From: a virus
Reading direction: 5' to 3' (one strand)
Length of the DNA: 64,000 nt
Virus record (IMG/VR): IMGVR_UViG_3300021092_000031
Span: 1 to 64,000 of that record
The notes beneath the pieces are model-generated. The model was not told the DNA's origin. It saw only the letters and a program-made list of their open reading frames with translations, and did not search any database. Position numbers and translations under genes: made by a program. Below, piece after piece: positions 7,640 through 16,892 of the stretch (the first letter of the stretch is position 1; each line of letters starts with the position of its first letter).

Positions 7640-7758
7640 TTTACATCTCCTACACAATATATTTACACATACAAGACCATATCCTGCATATTTTTACAAG
7701 CAGTACGCCAAAATGCGACATAAACAGACTAGAGGATGTAGTGTGGATAGATGGAAAT

Positions 7759-8487
7759 ATGTTGCTAGTCGTGGACATAGAATCTTTGGAAAAAATCGGC
7801 AGGATGGCAGGGTGGATCAAGTCTGCCATGTACAACCACAAAACGGGAAACGAGAACATGAAAAAAGTTTCGGGCATGGGTAACATGATGGGGGTGACAG
7901 GACATTCTGGTGGAGAAGTTGGCGAATGGAAGTCATATACGGACAACGATAGAGAGCGCTTCGATGTCGCAAAACTGTCGAATGATGCCCTCGGCAAAAT
8001 AAAGGACACAATTGGATACAAGACTTCGGGTGAGCAACTAAAACTCGGAGGCTATGAGTATGGGACAGTCTATGTCATGCGTAGCGGTCAGCAGCAGCAT
8101 GTCTCAGAAAGCACCACTCACGGCTATAGGGCAGATTTGGACTACACAGAGAATGTCAGACCTGAACACTACAACAAGCGTGACGAAAAGCAGGACGCCT
8201 CTGTTATAATTGAAAATCTCCAAACAACAGGACATCGTGTCACCGTGAAGGCGTATGCCTCATTCAGTCCGCTCGAGTATCTTTCGCTGAGGGGTAGGTC
8301 GGGGGGGCCGGCATCGGTGGCAAGCATGGTCATAAAGCGCGGCTCTGTGGAGGTCGATATTCACGAACCAGAGCAAAGTTGGTCAGAAAAGAAGAAGCCG
8401 GGTTTCTTTGCTAGGCTCTTCGGCAAGGCAACCTCATATGGATGGGTGAAGACAGCATCGGGATGGACTATCAACAAAACAGGTTGA
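7759..8487 (+). CDS. Tagged protein with basic C-terminus, 242 aa
   Basis: ATG 7759 is preferred over GTG 7741 because it puts the tag (ESLEKIGRMAGWIKSA) in the same register as in other tagged proteins, with Leu in place of Trp at residue 10. The body has a polar beta-rich region (LGGYEYGTVYVMRSGQQQH) and a short basic aromatic stretch (KKKPGFFARLFGKA). The C-terminus carries a second tag-like YGWVKTASGW. No family is recognised. It is transcribed divergently from zwf across a ~120-bp intergenic region. The function is unknown; the double tag would allow it to bridge two copies of the same receptor, which is speculation. Confidence 0.8.
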   Translation: MLLVVDIESLEKIGRMAGWIKSAMYNHKTGNENMKKVSGMGNMMGVTGHSGGEVGEWKSYTDNDRERFDVAKLSNDALGKIKDTIGYKTSGEQLKLGGYEYGTVYVMRSGQQQHVSESTTHGYRADLDYTENVRPEHYNKRDEKQDASVIIENLQTTGHRVTVKAYASFSPLEYLSLRGRSGGPASVASMVIKRGSVEVDIHEPEQSWSEKKKPGFFARLFGKATSYGWVKTASGWTINKTG

Positions 8488-8516
8488 CATACCAAGTTCA
8501 GAGCCGTACTTTGTGG

Positions 8517-8708
8517 TCATGTGAATCTGTGAACCTCCTTGTCTATGCCGTTTGCATCAACAACCTGCACCACATCGGTGACATGCCCCATTGACTCCAA
8601 GGTTCTTGAAACAAAATTACATGAATTGTACAATCCATATGCCTTGGTCTTTTGTTCGTAGATATAGCGGTCTTTGAGTACAAATTGTATGCGTTTCTGG
8701 GATGTCAT
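8517..8708 (-). CDS. Short IDxEVxRF phage protein, 63 aa
   Basis: The sequence matches the first part of a phage protein family that I know as a conserved small gene (segments like NSAKFV, then VVxVxDxNxIDREVxxYRP). Here it reads NSCNFVSRTLESMGH and then VVQVVDANGIDKEVHRF before the stop. Family members usually continue into a YRPTHVIIEALWV-type region, so this copy is either C-terminally truncated or a short version. It converges with the tagged gene ending at 8487. The function of the family is unknown. Confidence 0.65.
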   Translation of the reverse strand: MTSQKRIQFVLKDRYIYEQKTKAYGLYNSCNFVSRTLESMGHVTDVVQVVDANGIDKEVHRFT

Positions 8709-8818
8709 TTTTCTCCGATGTCGACAGACTTCGTTATTGAATTATATGCTTGTAACCTCCCAAGGATGATTGCAATATCAAGAGGAGTGGGGAAAGTCTG
8801 TTGGAAATTAACACCTAG

Positions 8819-11800
8819 ATGAAGAATATATACAGATCAGAAGATGGTCTCATCAAGGTTGCTGAATCAGAAGCAATCAGAAGACATCAAACAGCCTACT
8901 ATGTCGCAGAAACCGACCATAACATGGAACGGGTAGCATCGAATGTATTTCGGAACAAAGAAGTTTTTGAGTATGTTATAGGGAACATGATCGCAAGGTT
9001 AGGAAATAATTCGGTGGACACCGTCATGGGTGTGCAGCTGACAGAACTAGAAATCAAGGTTCTGAAGAGGGTGATGAACAATCCGAACGACATACCTGGA
9101 GGGCATAGGCTGCTGTTCGCTTGGCTCGCTGGTTCGATCTTCAATGTGGCTTTGTACATTTCGCTCTCGTCACCATGGATGCTTGAAAGGGCCAACAAGG
9201 AAAAAATTGAATACGACAAATTAGCCAGCTGGGTCGTTGACGAACTTCCGTATGGCTCAGTTGGTAAAATAGTTTTAGAGATGTTAGAAAAACCGATTTC
9301 CACAAAACTGCTCCAGTCAATGCACCTGGTCGCACTTAGCAGTCTAAATTATGCTGGTCCAACTTGGGTCAATATGACAGACCGTCCAAATTCTAACTTT
9401 CCAGTTGCGTTGCAAAGATTGCTGCGACCTGCGGTTAATGGTCTTGGCGAGAACAGGCACGAGCAGGCCACCAAATTAATCTTGGATTGGTTCGATAAGA
9501 ACGCATATCCTCCGTCATGGCTCATGAAAGAATTTGACGAGATCATGAGCGGTAAAGTTGATGGAGAAAAGTTCAAAACTTTCAGGCAGATTATAATCGA
9601 TTGGCCTGGGTTATTTTATGAAAACAACTTCCCAGAGTGGTCCGCAAAATATCTTGAGATGTTGATGAGGGGGGATCCGCCCTACCATGTCATGGCTGAT
9701 AAGAAGCGGGAAATCCAGAGCCGAATCATGGACAGTTTCCTGCTCGCAAAACAGCCAGAGTTTATCAATCAGCTGCTTTCAGATGCCATGCTTTCTGGTG
9801 AGATCGACGAGAATTCTTACATCAACAAGCTGACAAATTATCTCATTTCAGAGAAGAATAAAGATGCCCCCCCAAGGATTAAGGATGAATGGCTTGAACC
9901 AGTCGTTGGCAAACTGCTGAGGGATGGCAGGTTCAGGGACGATGAGGGGAGGCAGGCTGCGGTCTGGTGGCTCCAAAGGATGGGCGGCGGAGAATTGGAG
10001 ACCCCACAGAAGACGGCGTCTGCCTCAACTCCCCTCCTGCGGAAGGACAGGTTCGATGGGTTGATACGCACCATGCTGTCTGCGGCAAGCAAGAGGATGA
10101 GCAGCCCATGGCAGCCGCCAGTCGGAGCGGAGAAGCTGAAAATGACAGAAAGATCACTGAGGAGTGTTTGGGAATACGCACTGACAAACGATGTGCCAGA
10201 TGTCTTACACAATCACATGATTGTCATTTGTGAGCAATATGGCGGATGGCCTGGCATGTATGTCAGTGCCATGCGTTTTCTTCCACAACTGATGGAGAAA
10301 TATGGCGAAGCAGGCACACTGTTGAGCATCATGAAGACAAAAACAGCAAATGATTTTGAAGAATTTATGTTCGGGTGGCATCATCAGCACAAGAAGAACA
10401 TGGCAGAGACCGAAGCCATCATGGAATACAAGAAGACATTCAAAATCGGAGAGAACATGCATTGGCGTGTTGAAATGCTTGCAACGGCTCCTGCAATCAG
10501 TGCACACAGCACCCACCAAGACCATACGGGCATCGATTCAGACGGCGTGGCCAAGCCTCTCTTGGTGTATGACATCTACAAAGGACGAGGATCCGATGTC
10601 CTACCGCTGAATAAGGTGGGAAGCCTGTTTTTTATAACACCCAAAAATCCAAAACACCAAGGTGAGGGATATACGGCAAGAATCAACTCCATGCATGACG
10701 AGCACATCGAAGAATATTTTGGATCCGAAGAACCAGAAGAAAATGATATGTACAGCATTGTGAAAACATCAGTAGTCAACGAGCATGGAGATGAACTTGA
10801 TAGGGATGCATGGAGGGCAGTCGTGCTTGGTCGACCGATGCCCAAGGGGTTCGTAAGGTTTGTAGAACAAAATGCGAATCCTGAAATGTCAGAATTTCTT
10901 CTTAGATATGTATCTGATACGGAATGGGAAGGCAATGAAAACGATGCGCTCGATGATTTGCAATCCGGTCAATCTTTCATGAATTTGATAATTAGACGCC
11001 TTGAGGCTCTCGTGCAGGGAGGGTCTGAAAGTAGACTGAAGCAATTTCTACTAAATATGGCGGCAGATCGAAATTTGCTTGAATCATTCAGTTCTACTGT
11101 GCACCTGTACGGGCTTGCCAGTTGGAGAGCGGAAGCCACCATGATGACGGAATCTGGAGGTTTTGACACTGGTTGGTCAAGGCGAAATGTTTTTGCCGAA
11201 AAACTCGGCAATGTGATCAAGAATATTGCCAAGGAGAACAGTGACAGCACACCTGAGTCGTTTGCGGATCTTGTCTTTGCTCTGATGCATTCACACCTGA
11301 TTGACAATTGGATCAGGATCAGTATTGCACAGCAAGCAAGTCCATGTCGATGGATAAAAAGGCTGTGGGCTCTTGCAATGCTCTCTGGAGACTTGGGAGA
11401 TGAGGGCATGTCAATATATACACATCACAAAGATGATGGCTCAAATTCTCCATTAAGTGATCTCAATCCACAGGTCATGAAAAAAATGCTTCCAGATTCA
11501 CAAGCTGCTGCTGACCTTATAGAAAGATCATACCTAAGTAGCAAAAAATTCCAATATTGGTCTCCTGCAATGGCTCAACTTAATGAGGCGAACGAAGACA
11601 GTGAATTACCCACCATAATAAAAGACATGATAGACATGTACCGTCAAGAGATCCTGGGAGACAAGAGGGTTATAGAATATGCAGAAAGGTACTGCAGAGT
11701 ACATGGGCATTTGAGCGATTATTCAAAAAAAATAATGATCGGAAATCTCGGGAACAAGGGCGGGATACTCCCGTGGCAGTTGGAACCCAAAAAAGGCGTG

Positions 11801-12175
11801 CCAGAATTTGCTGTGATAGAAGTGGCCAAAGAGTGCGCAAAGAGTGGCAATAGAATTTGCAAAAGATTATTTCTAGAAGCACTTTTTTCACAATTGATGA
11901 ATACTAACTACCCGAGGGCAACTGAGATAGTGTCATTTGTTTTCAAATTGCTATTTGATGATTTTCACACCGAACACAAGCTTAATATTTTCCGTCATTT
12001 CGGAGTTCTTCCACCCTACATACTGGCTGACAGAGAGGTCTGGGGGGGAGGCACATCGTCCAAATTGGAAGAAAGGGTGGGGAATCTCCTTCGAGAGAAC
12101 AATAGTGGCATGAGCATTCAGCAGGCCATCCAAAACTGGAAGTCTCAAGTCGCCTCCATGATTGGCATATCTTAA
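8819..12175 (+). CDS. Large helical protein of unknown function, 1118 aa
   Basis: This single long ORF has normal codon content and no frameshift. Most of the protein is predicted helical, with repeated amphipathic stretches that could form a solenoid. A central segment (about 575-650) with TPKNPKHQGEGYTARI and a His-rich HSTHQDHTGIDSDG looks more like a beta domain. The N-terminus contains DGLIKVAESEA, faintly similar to the end of the tag. It starts a plus-strand string that runs to the terminator near 15840. Size and position would suit a virion-associated or injected protein, but nothing in the sequence proves it. Confidence 0.8.
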   Translation: MKNIYRSEDGLIKVAESEAIRRHQTAYYVAETDHNMERVASNVFRNKEVFEYVIGNMIARLGNNSVDTVMGVQLTELEIKVLKRVMNNPNDIPGGHRLLFAWLAGSIFNVALYISLSSPWMLERANKEKIEYDKLASWVVDELPYGSVGKIVLEMLEKPISTKLLQSMHLVALSSLNYAGPTWVNMTDRPNSNFPVALQRLLRPAVNGLGENRHEQATKLILDWFDKNAYPPSWLMKEFDEIMSGKVDGEKFKTFRQIIIDWPGLFYENNFPEWSAKYLEMLMRGDPPYHVMADKKREIQSRIMDSFLLAKQPEFINQLLSDAMLSGEIDENSYINKLTNYLISEKNKDAPPRIKDEWLEPVVGKLLRDGRFRDDEGRQAAVWWLQRMGGGELETPQKTASASTPLLRKDRFDGLIRTMLSAASKRMSSPWQPPVGAEKLKMTERSLRSVWEYALTNDVPDVLHNHMIVICEQYGGWPGMYVSAMRFLPQLMEKYGEAGTLLSIMKTKTANDFEEFMFGWHHQHKKNMAETEAIMEYKKTFKIGENMHWRVEMLATAPAISAHSTHQDHTGIDSDGVAKPLLVYDIYKGRGSDVLPLNKVGSLFFITPKNPKHQGEGYTARINSMHDEHIEEYFGSEEPEENDMYSIVKTSVVNEHGDELDRDAWRAVVLGRPMPKGFVRFVEQNANPEMSEFLLRYVSDTEWEGNENDALDDLQSGQSFMNLIIRRLEALVQGGSESRLKQFLLNMAADRNLLESFSSTVHLYGLASWRAEATMMTESGGFDTGWSRRNVFAEKLGNVIKNIAKENSDSTPESFADLVFALMHSHLIDNWIRISIAQQASPCRWIKRLWALAMLSGDLGDEGMSIYTHHKDDGSNSPLSDLNPQVMKKMLPDSQAAADLIERSYLSSKKFQYWSPAMAQLNEANEDSELPTIIKDMIDMYRQEILGDKRVIEYAERYCRVHGHLSDYSKKIMIGNLGNKGGILPWQLEPKKGVPEFAVIEVAKECAKSGNRICKRLFLEALFSQLMNTNYPRATEIVSFVFKLLFDDFHTEHKLNIFRHFGVLPPYILADREVWGGGTSSKLEERVGNLLRENNSGMSIQQAIQNWKSQVASMIGIS

Positions 12176-12224
12176 AAAGGGTTGGTGCATTATTTTTGTT
12201 AAATATTGTTTAATGGAGGACAGG

Positions 12225-13235
12225 ATGGCAGACATACAGGAAATAGCATCAGGACTGCAATTTAGGCCTGTCAGGAAGAAATCAAATATTAATTACAGGT
12301 ATATGCCTGATGCCGATTACGGCAGTATGCAGCCGCTCACCTACACTGTCCTTAGCAGGAGAGAGAGGATAGTGACAGACCTTGATAAGACCTCTAAGGA
12401 GGGGATGCCTGGGGATATACTCATATCTGGACCCAAGGGAGAAGTATATGTTGTTGACAGTAGTCAGTTCAGCAACAAATACGATGGGGAAATTGGCGGC
12501 GACATCAGACCTAAAGGGGACATAAGGTATGCGGCCCTGTATGGAGGCCCAGAAGAGATAAACTTCAAGGCATCATGGGGAGAAGATATGGTGCTCAAGC
12601 CAGGCGACCAGCTGATGCGTGACGGAGACAAGGGGTTCTACAGAATAGATGGCGCAGTATTCTCTGAGACATACGAAGAGGTAGAAGACGACATGGAAAA
12701 GGTCGCCAGCCTTGACAGATGGTTCAAGGAGAAGTGGGTTGACATATCGCGCAGGGACGAGGATGGGAAGCACCCGCCTTGTGGAAGAAGTGATGCCTCA
12801 AAGGGGGCGTACCCAAAATGTCGTCCATCTAAAAAAGTATCTCGCCAGACCCCATCAACATCGCGCGGCATGAGCGACGACGAAAAGAAAAGAGCCACAA
12901 GACAGAAGAGAACTGCAGAGAAGAAGAAGAGAGTTGGGAAGAAGCCGCACATGACATCACACCACAAGCTCAAGGGCGCCGATGCCGCAACCTGGTGGAA
13001 GAGGGCCAAGTCTGGCTACAACATGCCCATGGAAGACATGTGCAGAGACAGCGAGAACTTGGCAGCAAGTATGATATCAGGTGCAAAAGATCTCATGCGC
13101 TCTGCCGACTTTCATCATGAATTGAACAAATTGGAGATTCCTGACTTTCGCAACTGTGGGGACGCCGAATGTTGCGAAAAGAAGATATCAGAACTGCAAG
13201 ATGAGATAGAGATCATAATTGATATATATCGATGA
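12225..13235 (+). CDS. DUF5872-like protein with internal WWKRA tag, 336 aa
   Basis: ATG 12225 follows GGAGGA at 12215-12220. The N-terminal ~150 residues are beta-rich (LKPGDQLMRDGDKGFYRI). At about residues 165-205 a DUF5872-like domain is visible: WFKEKWVDISRRDEDG, CGRSDASKGAYPKCRPS and basic Lys/Arg runs, a family I know from phages and large viruses. Next comes ADAATWWKRAKSGYN, which is the short tag in an internal position, as if a second protein began there. The C-terminal ~60 residues are acidic with paired Cys. The basic domain suggests nucleic acid binding. It overlaps the next gene by 4 nt (ATGA). Confidence 0.8.
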   Translation: MADIQEIASGLQFRPVRKKSNINYRYMPDADYGSMQPLTYTVLSRRERIVTDLDKTSKEGMPGDILISGPKGEVYVVDSSQFSNKYDGEIGGDIRPKGDIRYAALYGGPEEINFKASWGEDMVLKPGDQLMRDGDKGFYRIDGAVFSETYEEVEDDMEKVASLDRWFKEKWVDISRRDEDGKHPPCGRSDASKGAYPKCRPSKKVSRQTPSTSRGMSDDEKKRATRQKRTAEKKKRVGKKPHMTSHHKLKGADAATWWKRAKSGYNMPMEDMCRDSENLAASMISGAKDLMRSADFHHELNKLEIPDFRNCGDAECCEKKISELQDEIEIIIDIYR

Positions 13236-13774
13236 CTGTCAGTAGGCCAAGTGCACTCGACTTTTGGCCAAATGATGTCGTTGGCAAGGAATCACTCAGT
13301 CGACTAAGAACTTACGCCCAAGAACTTCGTGCCATTTTTGGCAGCATTGATACAATACCTGATCGAGTAAAATCGCTATGGCAGAAACCCGATGAATACA
13401 AAAAAGATATAAGTGACATGACTTCTTATTTGCAGTTAGTGCAAAAAATTCCGGATTATATAGAAGAGGTGGTCGATCTTTCAACAGAATATGTAATTTC
13501 AGTGCATGGTTCTGGAATAGAAATGGAAGATGACGGAAAACTTCACCATGCTTACTCCATATCATCGAGACAACTAGCCGTGGACATGTGCATGAGCAAC
13601 CCTTCAGGGTCCTACACCATCCTCCGGATGTACCTACCTGCGGTTGCAGATCCCCTCGACAGGCTCAAAGAGATGATCAGGATGGCTTCAGAGTCCAGTA
13701 GAGAGGGTATCAAGGATGCTTTTGACCTGGTGGTGCCCAAAGAGTGGAAAAAGTTGCTTGCCGCCCAGGTCTGA
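13232..13774 (+). CDS. Uncharacterised helical protein, 180 aa
   Basis: It is translationally coupled to the DUF5872-like gene by an ATGA overlap. The protein is helical, with a central coiled-coil-like region and the segment HHAYSISSRQLAVDMCMSN before a hydrophobic turn. No domain, signal peptide or tag is seen. It ends just before the thioredoxin gene. The function is unknown. Confidence 0.8.
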   Translation: MTVSRPSALDFWPNDVVGKESLSRLRTYAQELRAIFGSIDTIPDRVKSLWQKPDEYKKDISDMTSYLQLVQKIPDYIEEVVDLSTEYVISVHGSGIEMEDDGKLHHAYSISSRQLAVDMCMSNPSGSYTILRMYLPAVADPLDRLKEMIRMASESSREGIKDAFDLVVPKEWKKLLAAQV

Positions 13775-13800
13775 CCCGCCACAGTCGTAAGATTGTTGGC

Positions 13801-14186
<386 letters not shown>

Positions 14187-14190
<4 letters not shown>

Positions 14191-14684
14191 CAACTGAAGT
14201 TGCAAATGAAGTAAATGTATCCATGCTGACGGATTTTGCCCGTTCAGAGTTTGTCGTCGCCACCAGGGCAAGGGAGTCTGCTGGGCAGGGGCAGGCAATC
14301 GACCCATGGATCGTCCGAATCGAAGGAGCCGTGATAAGGATGCTAGAGATCCTTGAGGGTCTTCCTGGCGACGACCGCAGCAGGTGGCTGGCGTCTTCAC
14401 TCTTTGGTCGCCTCTCCCAGATGCAAGTCATCACCCCGCTCACCGGGACAGAAGATGAGTGGCATCCGACCGACGGCGAGGGGAAGCAGCAGAGCACACG
14501 TTGTGCCCATGTGTTCCGTCGGGCGGACGGAACCTCGTTCGACGCTCATGCAGTGGTCATTATCTCAGATCAGAACACCCCTCAGGGTGTCGAGGCAAGA
14601 GAGATCTCTTTCCCGTACATGCCACGACAGGAATTCATTCGCGCAAAGACCGATAATACTGCCGAGCCACCTCAGCCCCAGTGA
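14187..14684 (+). CDS. Conserved phage protein of unknown function, 165 aa
   Basis: It is coupled to thioredoxin by ATGA. The segment PLTGTEDEWHPTDGEGKQQS followed by TRCAHVFRRADGT resembles a widespread phage protein family whose members carry LTGxDxEW, then QNxRCxxVF and a beta-rich end. The N-terminal half is helical. The function is unknown. The stop is TGA, and the same frame stays open and coding-like afterwards (see the next entry). Confidence 0.8.
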
Positions 14685-14894
14685 CACATCCACCATCAGG
14701 AATTTACTCCGTATAGAAGTGGAACCTTCACTGTCTTCAAGGATGGTGAAACATGCTCACATATTGGTGGAGCAGTTGGTGATTGAGATGGAGAGATTGC
14801 AGTCATAAACCAAGCAGGAGACGCAGAAGATATGACACCTTTTGGATATTTGTGTCTTCTGTACGCCCATAACATCAAGAATGGTTCCGACTAG
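14685..14894 (+). other. In-frame coding-like continuation through a second TGA
   Basis: The frame of the preceding gene continues past TGA 14682-14684 with protein-like sequence (EFTPYRSGTFTVFKDGE). It meets another TGA at 14784-14786 and then goes on (DGEIAVINQAGDAEDMTPFG) to TAG at 14892-14894. There is no ATG in this frame before the second TGA. It could be a decayed gene, a gene with a non-standard start, or TGA readthrough. Nothing else is seen between 14895 and the tRNA at 14925. Confidence 0.35.
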
Positions 14895-14924
14895 ACATCC
14901 AAATAGAGCAACCGCTCATTACGA

Positions 14925-14997
14925 GACACCGTAGCTCAGCTGGTAGAGCAAGTGGCTTTTAACCTCTAGGTCCTGGGTTCGATCCCCAGTGGTGTCA
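14925..14997 (+). tRNA. tRNA-Lys (anticodon UUU)
   Basis: A full cloverleaf can be drawn. The acceptor arms are GACACCG and TGGTGTC, with a G-U pair at the end. The D arm is GCTC/GAGC, the anticodon loop is CTTTTAA (anticodon UUU) and the T arm is CTGGG-TTCGATC-CCCAG. The anticodon stem has one T-T mismatch. CCA is not encoded. It reads AAA/AAG codons. Confidence 0.93.
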
Positions 14998-15008
14998 TTA
15001 GAGACCGT

Positions 15009-15380
15009 ATGGACAACGACAAAGCAATCAAGCCCAAAGAAGATTTGAGATTTGTGTGGCACGATAAGTACCCGTGGATACACTGTCACATCGAATGCGG
15101 CACTGGGTGGGATGTTCTGCTTGACAGACTTTTTAAGTTGATGGATGCGTCTTGGCGCAAGATGAAGGAACCTGAAGAGGAGCGCTTTTCCGTGATGCAG
15201 GTGAAGGAAAAGTTTGGAACCCTGAGGGTGTATATTGCGGGTCAGCACCAACAGGAGATTGGGGGCATGATAAATATGGCAGAAACCATGTCTGGAGCGA
15301 TCTGCGAGATGTGCGGAGCTTCAGGATCCATGACCAAAAATGGGTCGTGGTTCATGACGCGCTGCACATCTTGCTCGTGA
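15009..15380 (+). CDS. Phage zinc-ribbon protein of the QVKEKFGTLR family, 123 aa
   Basis: The order ECGTGWDVLLDRL, then VMQVKEKFGTLRVYI, then AE..S..ICEMCGASG ... TRCTSC matches a small protein family that I know from phages and prophages. The four Cys (CxxC...CxxC) probably bind one zinc. It sits between two tRNA genes. The function is unknown; zinc-ribbon proteins of this size often bind nucleic acid. Confidence 0.8.
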   Translation: MDNDKAIKPKEDLRFVWHDKYPWIHCHIECGTGWDVLLDRLFKLMDASWRKMKEPEEERFSVMQVKEKFGTLRVYIAGQHQQEIGGMINMAETMSGAICEMCGASGSMTKNGSWFMTRCTSCS

Positions 15381-15387
15381 CCAATTT

Positions 15388-15461
15388 GGGATTGTAGCTT
15401 AATCGGATGAAGCAGCCGCCTTCTAAGCGGCAGATTGTGGGTTCGAGTCCCGCCAGTCCCG
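15388..15461 (+). tRNA. tRNA-Arg (anticodon UCU)
   Basis: The acceptor arms are GGGATTG and CAGTCCC, the anticodon stem is GCCGC/GCGGC with loop CTTCTAA (anticodon UCU), and the T arm is GTGGG-TTCGAGT-CCCGC. The discriminator is G and CCA is not encoded. It reads AGA/AGG, codons used often in this window. Confidence 0.93.
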
Positions 15462-15486
15462 TTGTTGGGGAGCGTATGATTGTTTT

Positions 15487-15795
15487 ATGTTTGATGAACA
15501 GACTAAAAACCGTATACGTGCGGCAGGGTTTCAGCAAGTTGATCAGGATGAGCAGGAATGCATTAGGGCGATCATGAACGAACTGGAGCAGACAAGATCA
15601 AGGGCGGAGATGAGGGCAAAGGAAGCAGAGGCTTTGCGCCTTGCGCTGAAGAATTCGCAGGCTGATATTTGGGTTCAGCGTGAGATGTACATGGCGGTGC
15701 AGAACCAATGGGGTGCTGTTCTGCGAAAGATGTACCAGATGGTCAGTGAGACTGAAGCGACAGCAGCCACGCAGAACACCATGCGTCAGAGTTAA
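15487..15795 (+). CDS. Small coiled-coil protein, 102 aa
   Basis: An acidic N-terminus is followed by a Glu/Arg/Ala-rich helix (ELEQTRSRAEMRAKEAEALRL) that should form a coiled coil. The C-terminus is polar. No family is recognised and the tag is absent. It is the last gene before a strong terminator. The function is unknown. Confidence 0.75.
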   Translation: MFDEQTKNRIRAAGFQQVDQDEQECIRAIMNELEQTRSRAEMRAKEAEALRLALKNSQADIWVQREMYMAVQNQWGAVLRKMYQMVSETEATAATQNTMRQS

Positions 15796-15816
15796 TTCTT
15801 AAAATACGCCATTTGC

Positions 15817-15851
15817 ACGACAAAACCGCACCCTGGGTGCGGTTTTGTCGT
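15817..15851. terminator. Strong hairpin terminator
   Basis: A 15-bp perfect stem (ACGACAAAACCGCAC with its complement) closes on loop CCTGG. The inner GC-rich stem followed by TTTT is a typical Rho-independent terminator and works on paper in both directions. It separates the tRNA/thioredoxin string from the sugar island. Confidence 0.9.
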
Positions 15852-15887
15852 TGGAGGGGTGATGGCAATCGGTAGGTAAATAGTTAT

Positions 15888-16892
15888 GTGTACGTGGAAC
15901 ATAAAAACAAAAAAACATGGCTGGTGACGGGTGGTTGCGGATTCATAGGTTCGCATCTGGTGGACGCCATAATGTCAGCAGGCGACAGGGTGGTGAACAT
16001 AGACAACCTGGCACCATCGGTGCACATCGGGAGCACGCCAACGCCTGGGGGGGATGAATTTATTCATGCCGACATTGGTGACGCAGATGTCGTTATGGAT
16101 ACTCTGAAGAGGAACAACCCTTGGCGTGTGATAAATCTTGCAGCTGAAACACATGTTGACAGATCCATATCGTCTCCTGGTGATTTTTTTAAATCAAATG
16201 TTGAATCGACATGGAGATTTGTGGATGCCGTCAACAGGTGGCGAGAAGCTGAAGGCGTGTCTGACTTTTTATTTGTGCATGTGAGTACTGATGAGGTTTA
16301 CGGCTCCCGAAAGCCTCATGATCCCCCCACAGATGAAATGGACAGATACCACCCAAGAAATCCATACGCTGCAAGCAAAGCGGCCTCTGATCATGTGGTG
16401 CGGGCTTGGGGCGAGACATTCGGTCTTCCACATGTGGTGACCAATTGCTCAAATAATTATGGACCAAGACAGTTTAGAGAAAAATTCATACCCAACACAA
16501 TATCGTGCGCCATGTCAGGCAGAGAAGTACCCATATATGGAGACGGCAGACAAGTGAGAGAGTGGCTGCATGTCAAAGACCACTGCGATGCCCTCGTTTT
16601 GATTGCCAAGTCGTCCGCTGCTGGTGAGACATACAACATATCTTCAGAAGACTTTAGAGAAAACATATGGGTTGCCAAAGAGATTCTGAAGACGATGGAA
16701 GATTTGGACGGCGAAAAGTATGGACACCTCATCACCCATGTAAAAGACAGGATTGGACATGACTGCAGATATGCCATAAAATCATCCAAGTTGCAGAAAG
16801 AGCTCGGGTGGAGGGCAAAAAAATCATTGAGCGATGGACTTCGTGAAACTGTTGCTTGGTACATGAACAACAGAGAATGGATGGCACGATGA
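15888..16892 (+). CDS. rfbB: dTDP-glucose 4,6-dehydratase, 334 aa
   Basis: This enzyme makes dTDP-4-keto-6-deoxyglucose, the entry to most deoxysugars. The NAD-binding TGGCGFIGSHL lies at the N-terminus. STDEVYG and the catalytic YAASK are present, as is the NNYGPRQFREKFIP segment typical of RfbB. Length fits the family. The start is GTG 15888; an overlapping ATG at 15886 is out of frame. It leads the sugar island and overlaps rfbA by 4 nt (ATGA). Confidence 0.95.
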   Translation: MYVEHKNKKTWLVTGGCGFIGSHLVDAIMSAGDRVVNIDNLAPSVHIGSTPTPGGDEFIHADIGDADVVMDTLKRNNPWRVINLAAETHVDRSISSPGDFFKSNVESTWRFVDAVNRWREAEGVSDFLFVHVSTDEVYGSRKPHDPPTDEMDRYHPRNPYAASKAASDHVVRAWGETFGLPHVVTNCSNNYGPRQFREKFIPNTISCAMSGREVPIYGDGRQVREWLHVKDHCDALVLIAKSSAAGETYNISSEDFRENIWVAKEILKTMEDLDGEKYGHLITHVKDRIGHDCRYAIKSSKLQKELGWRAKKSLSDGLRETVAWYMNNREWMAR

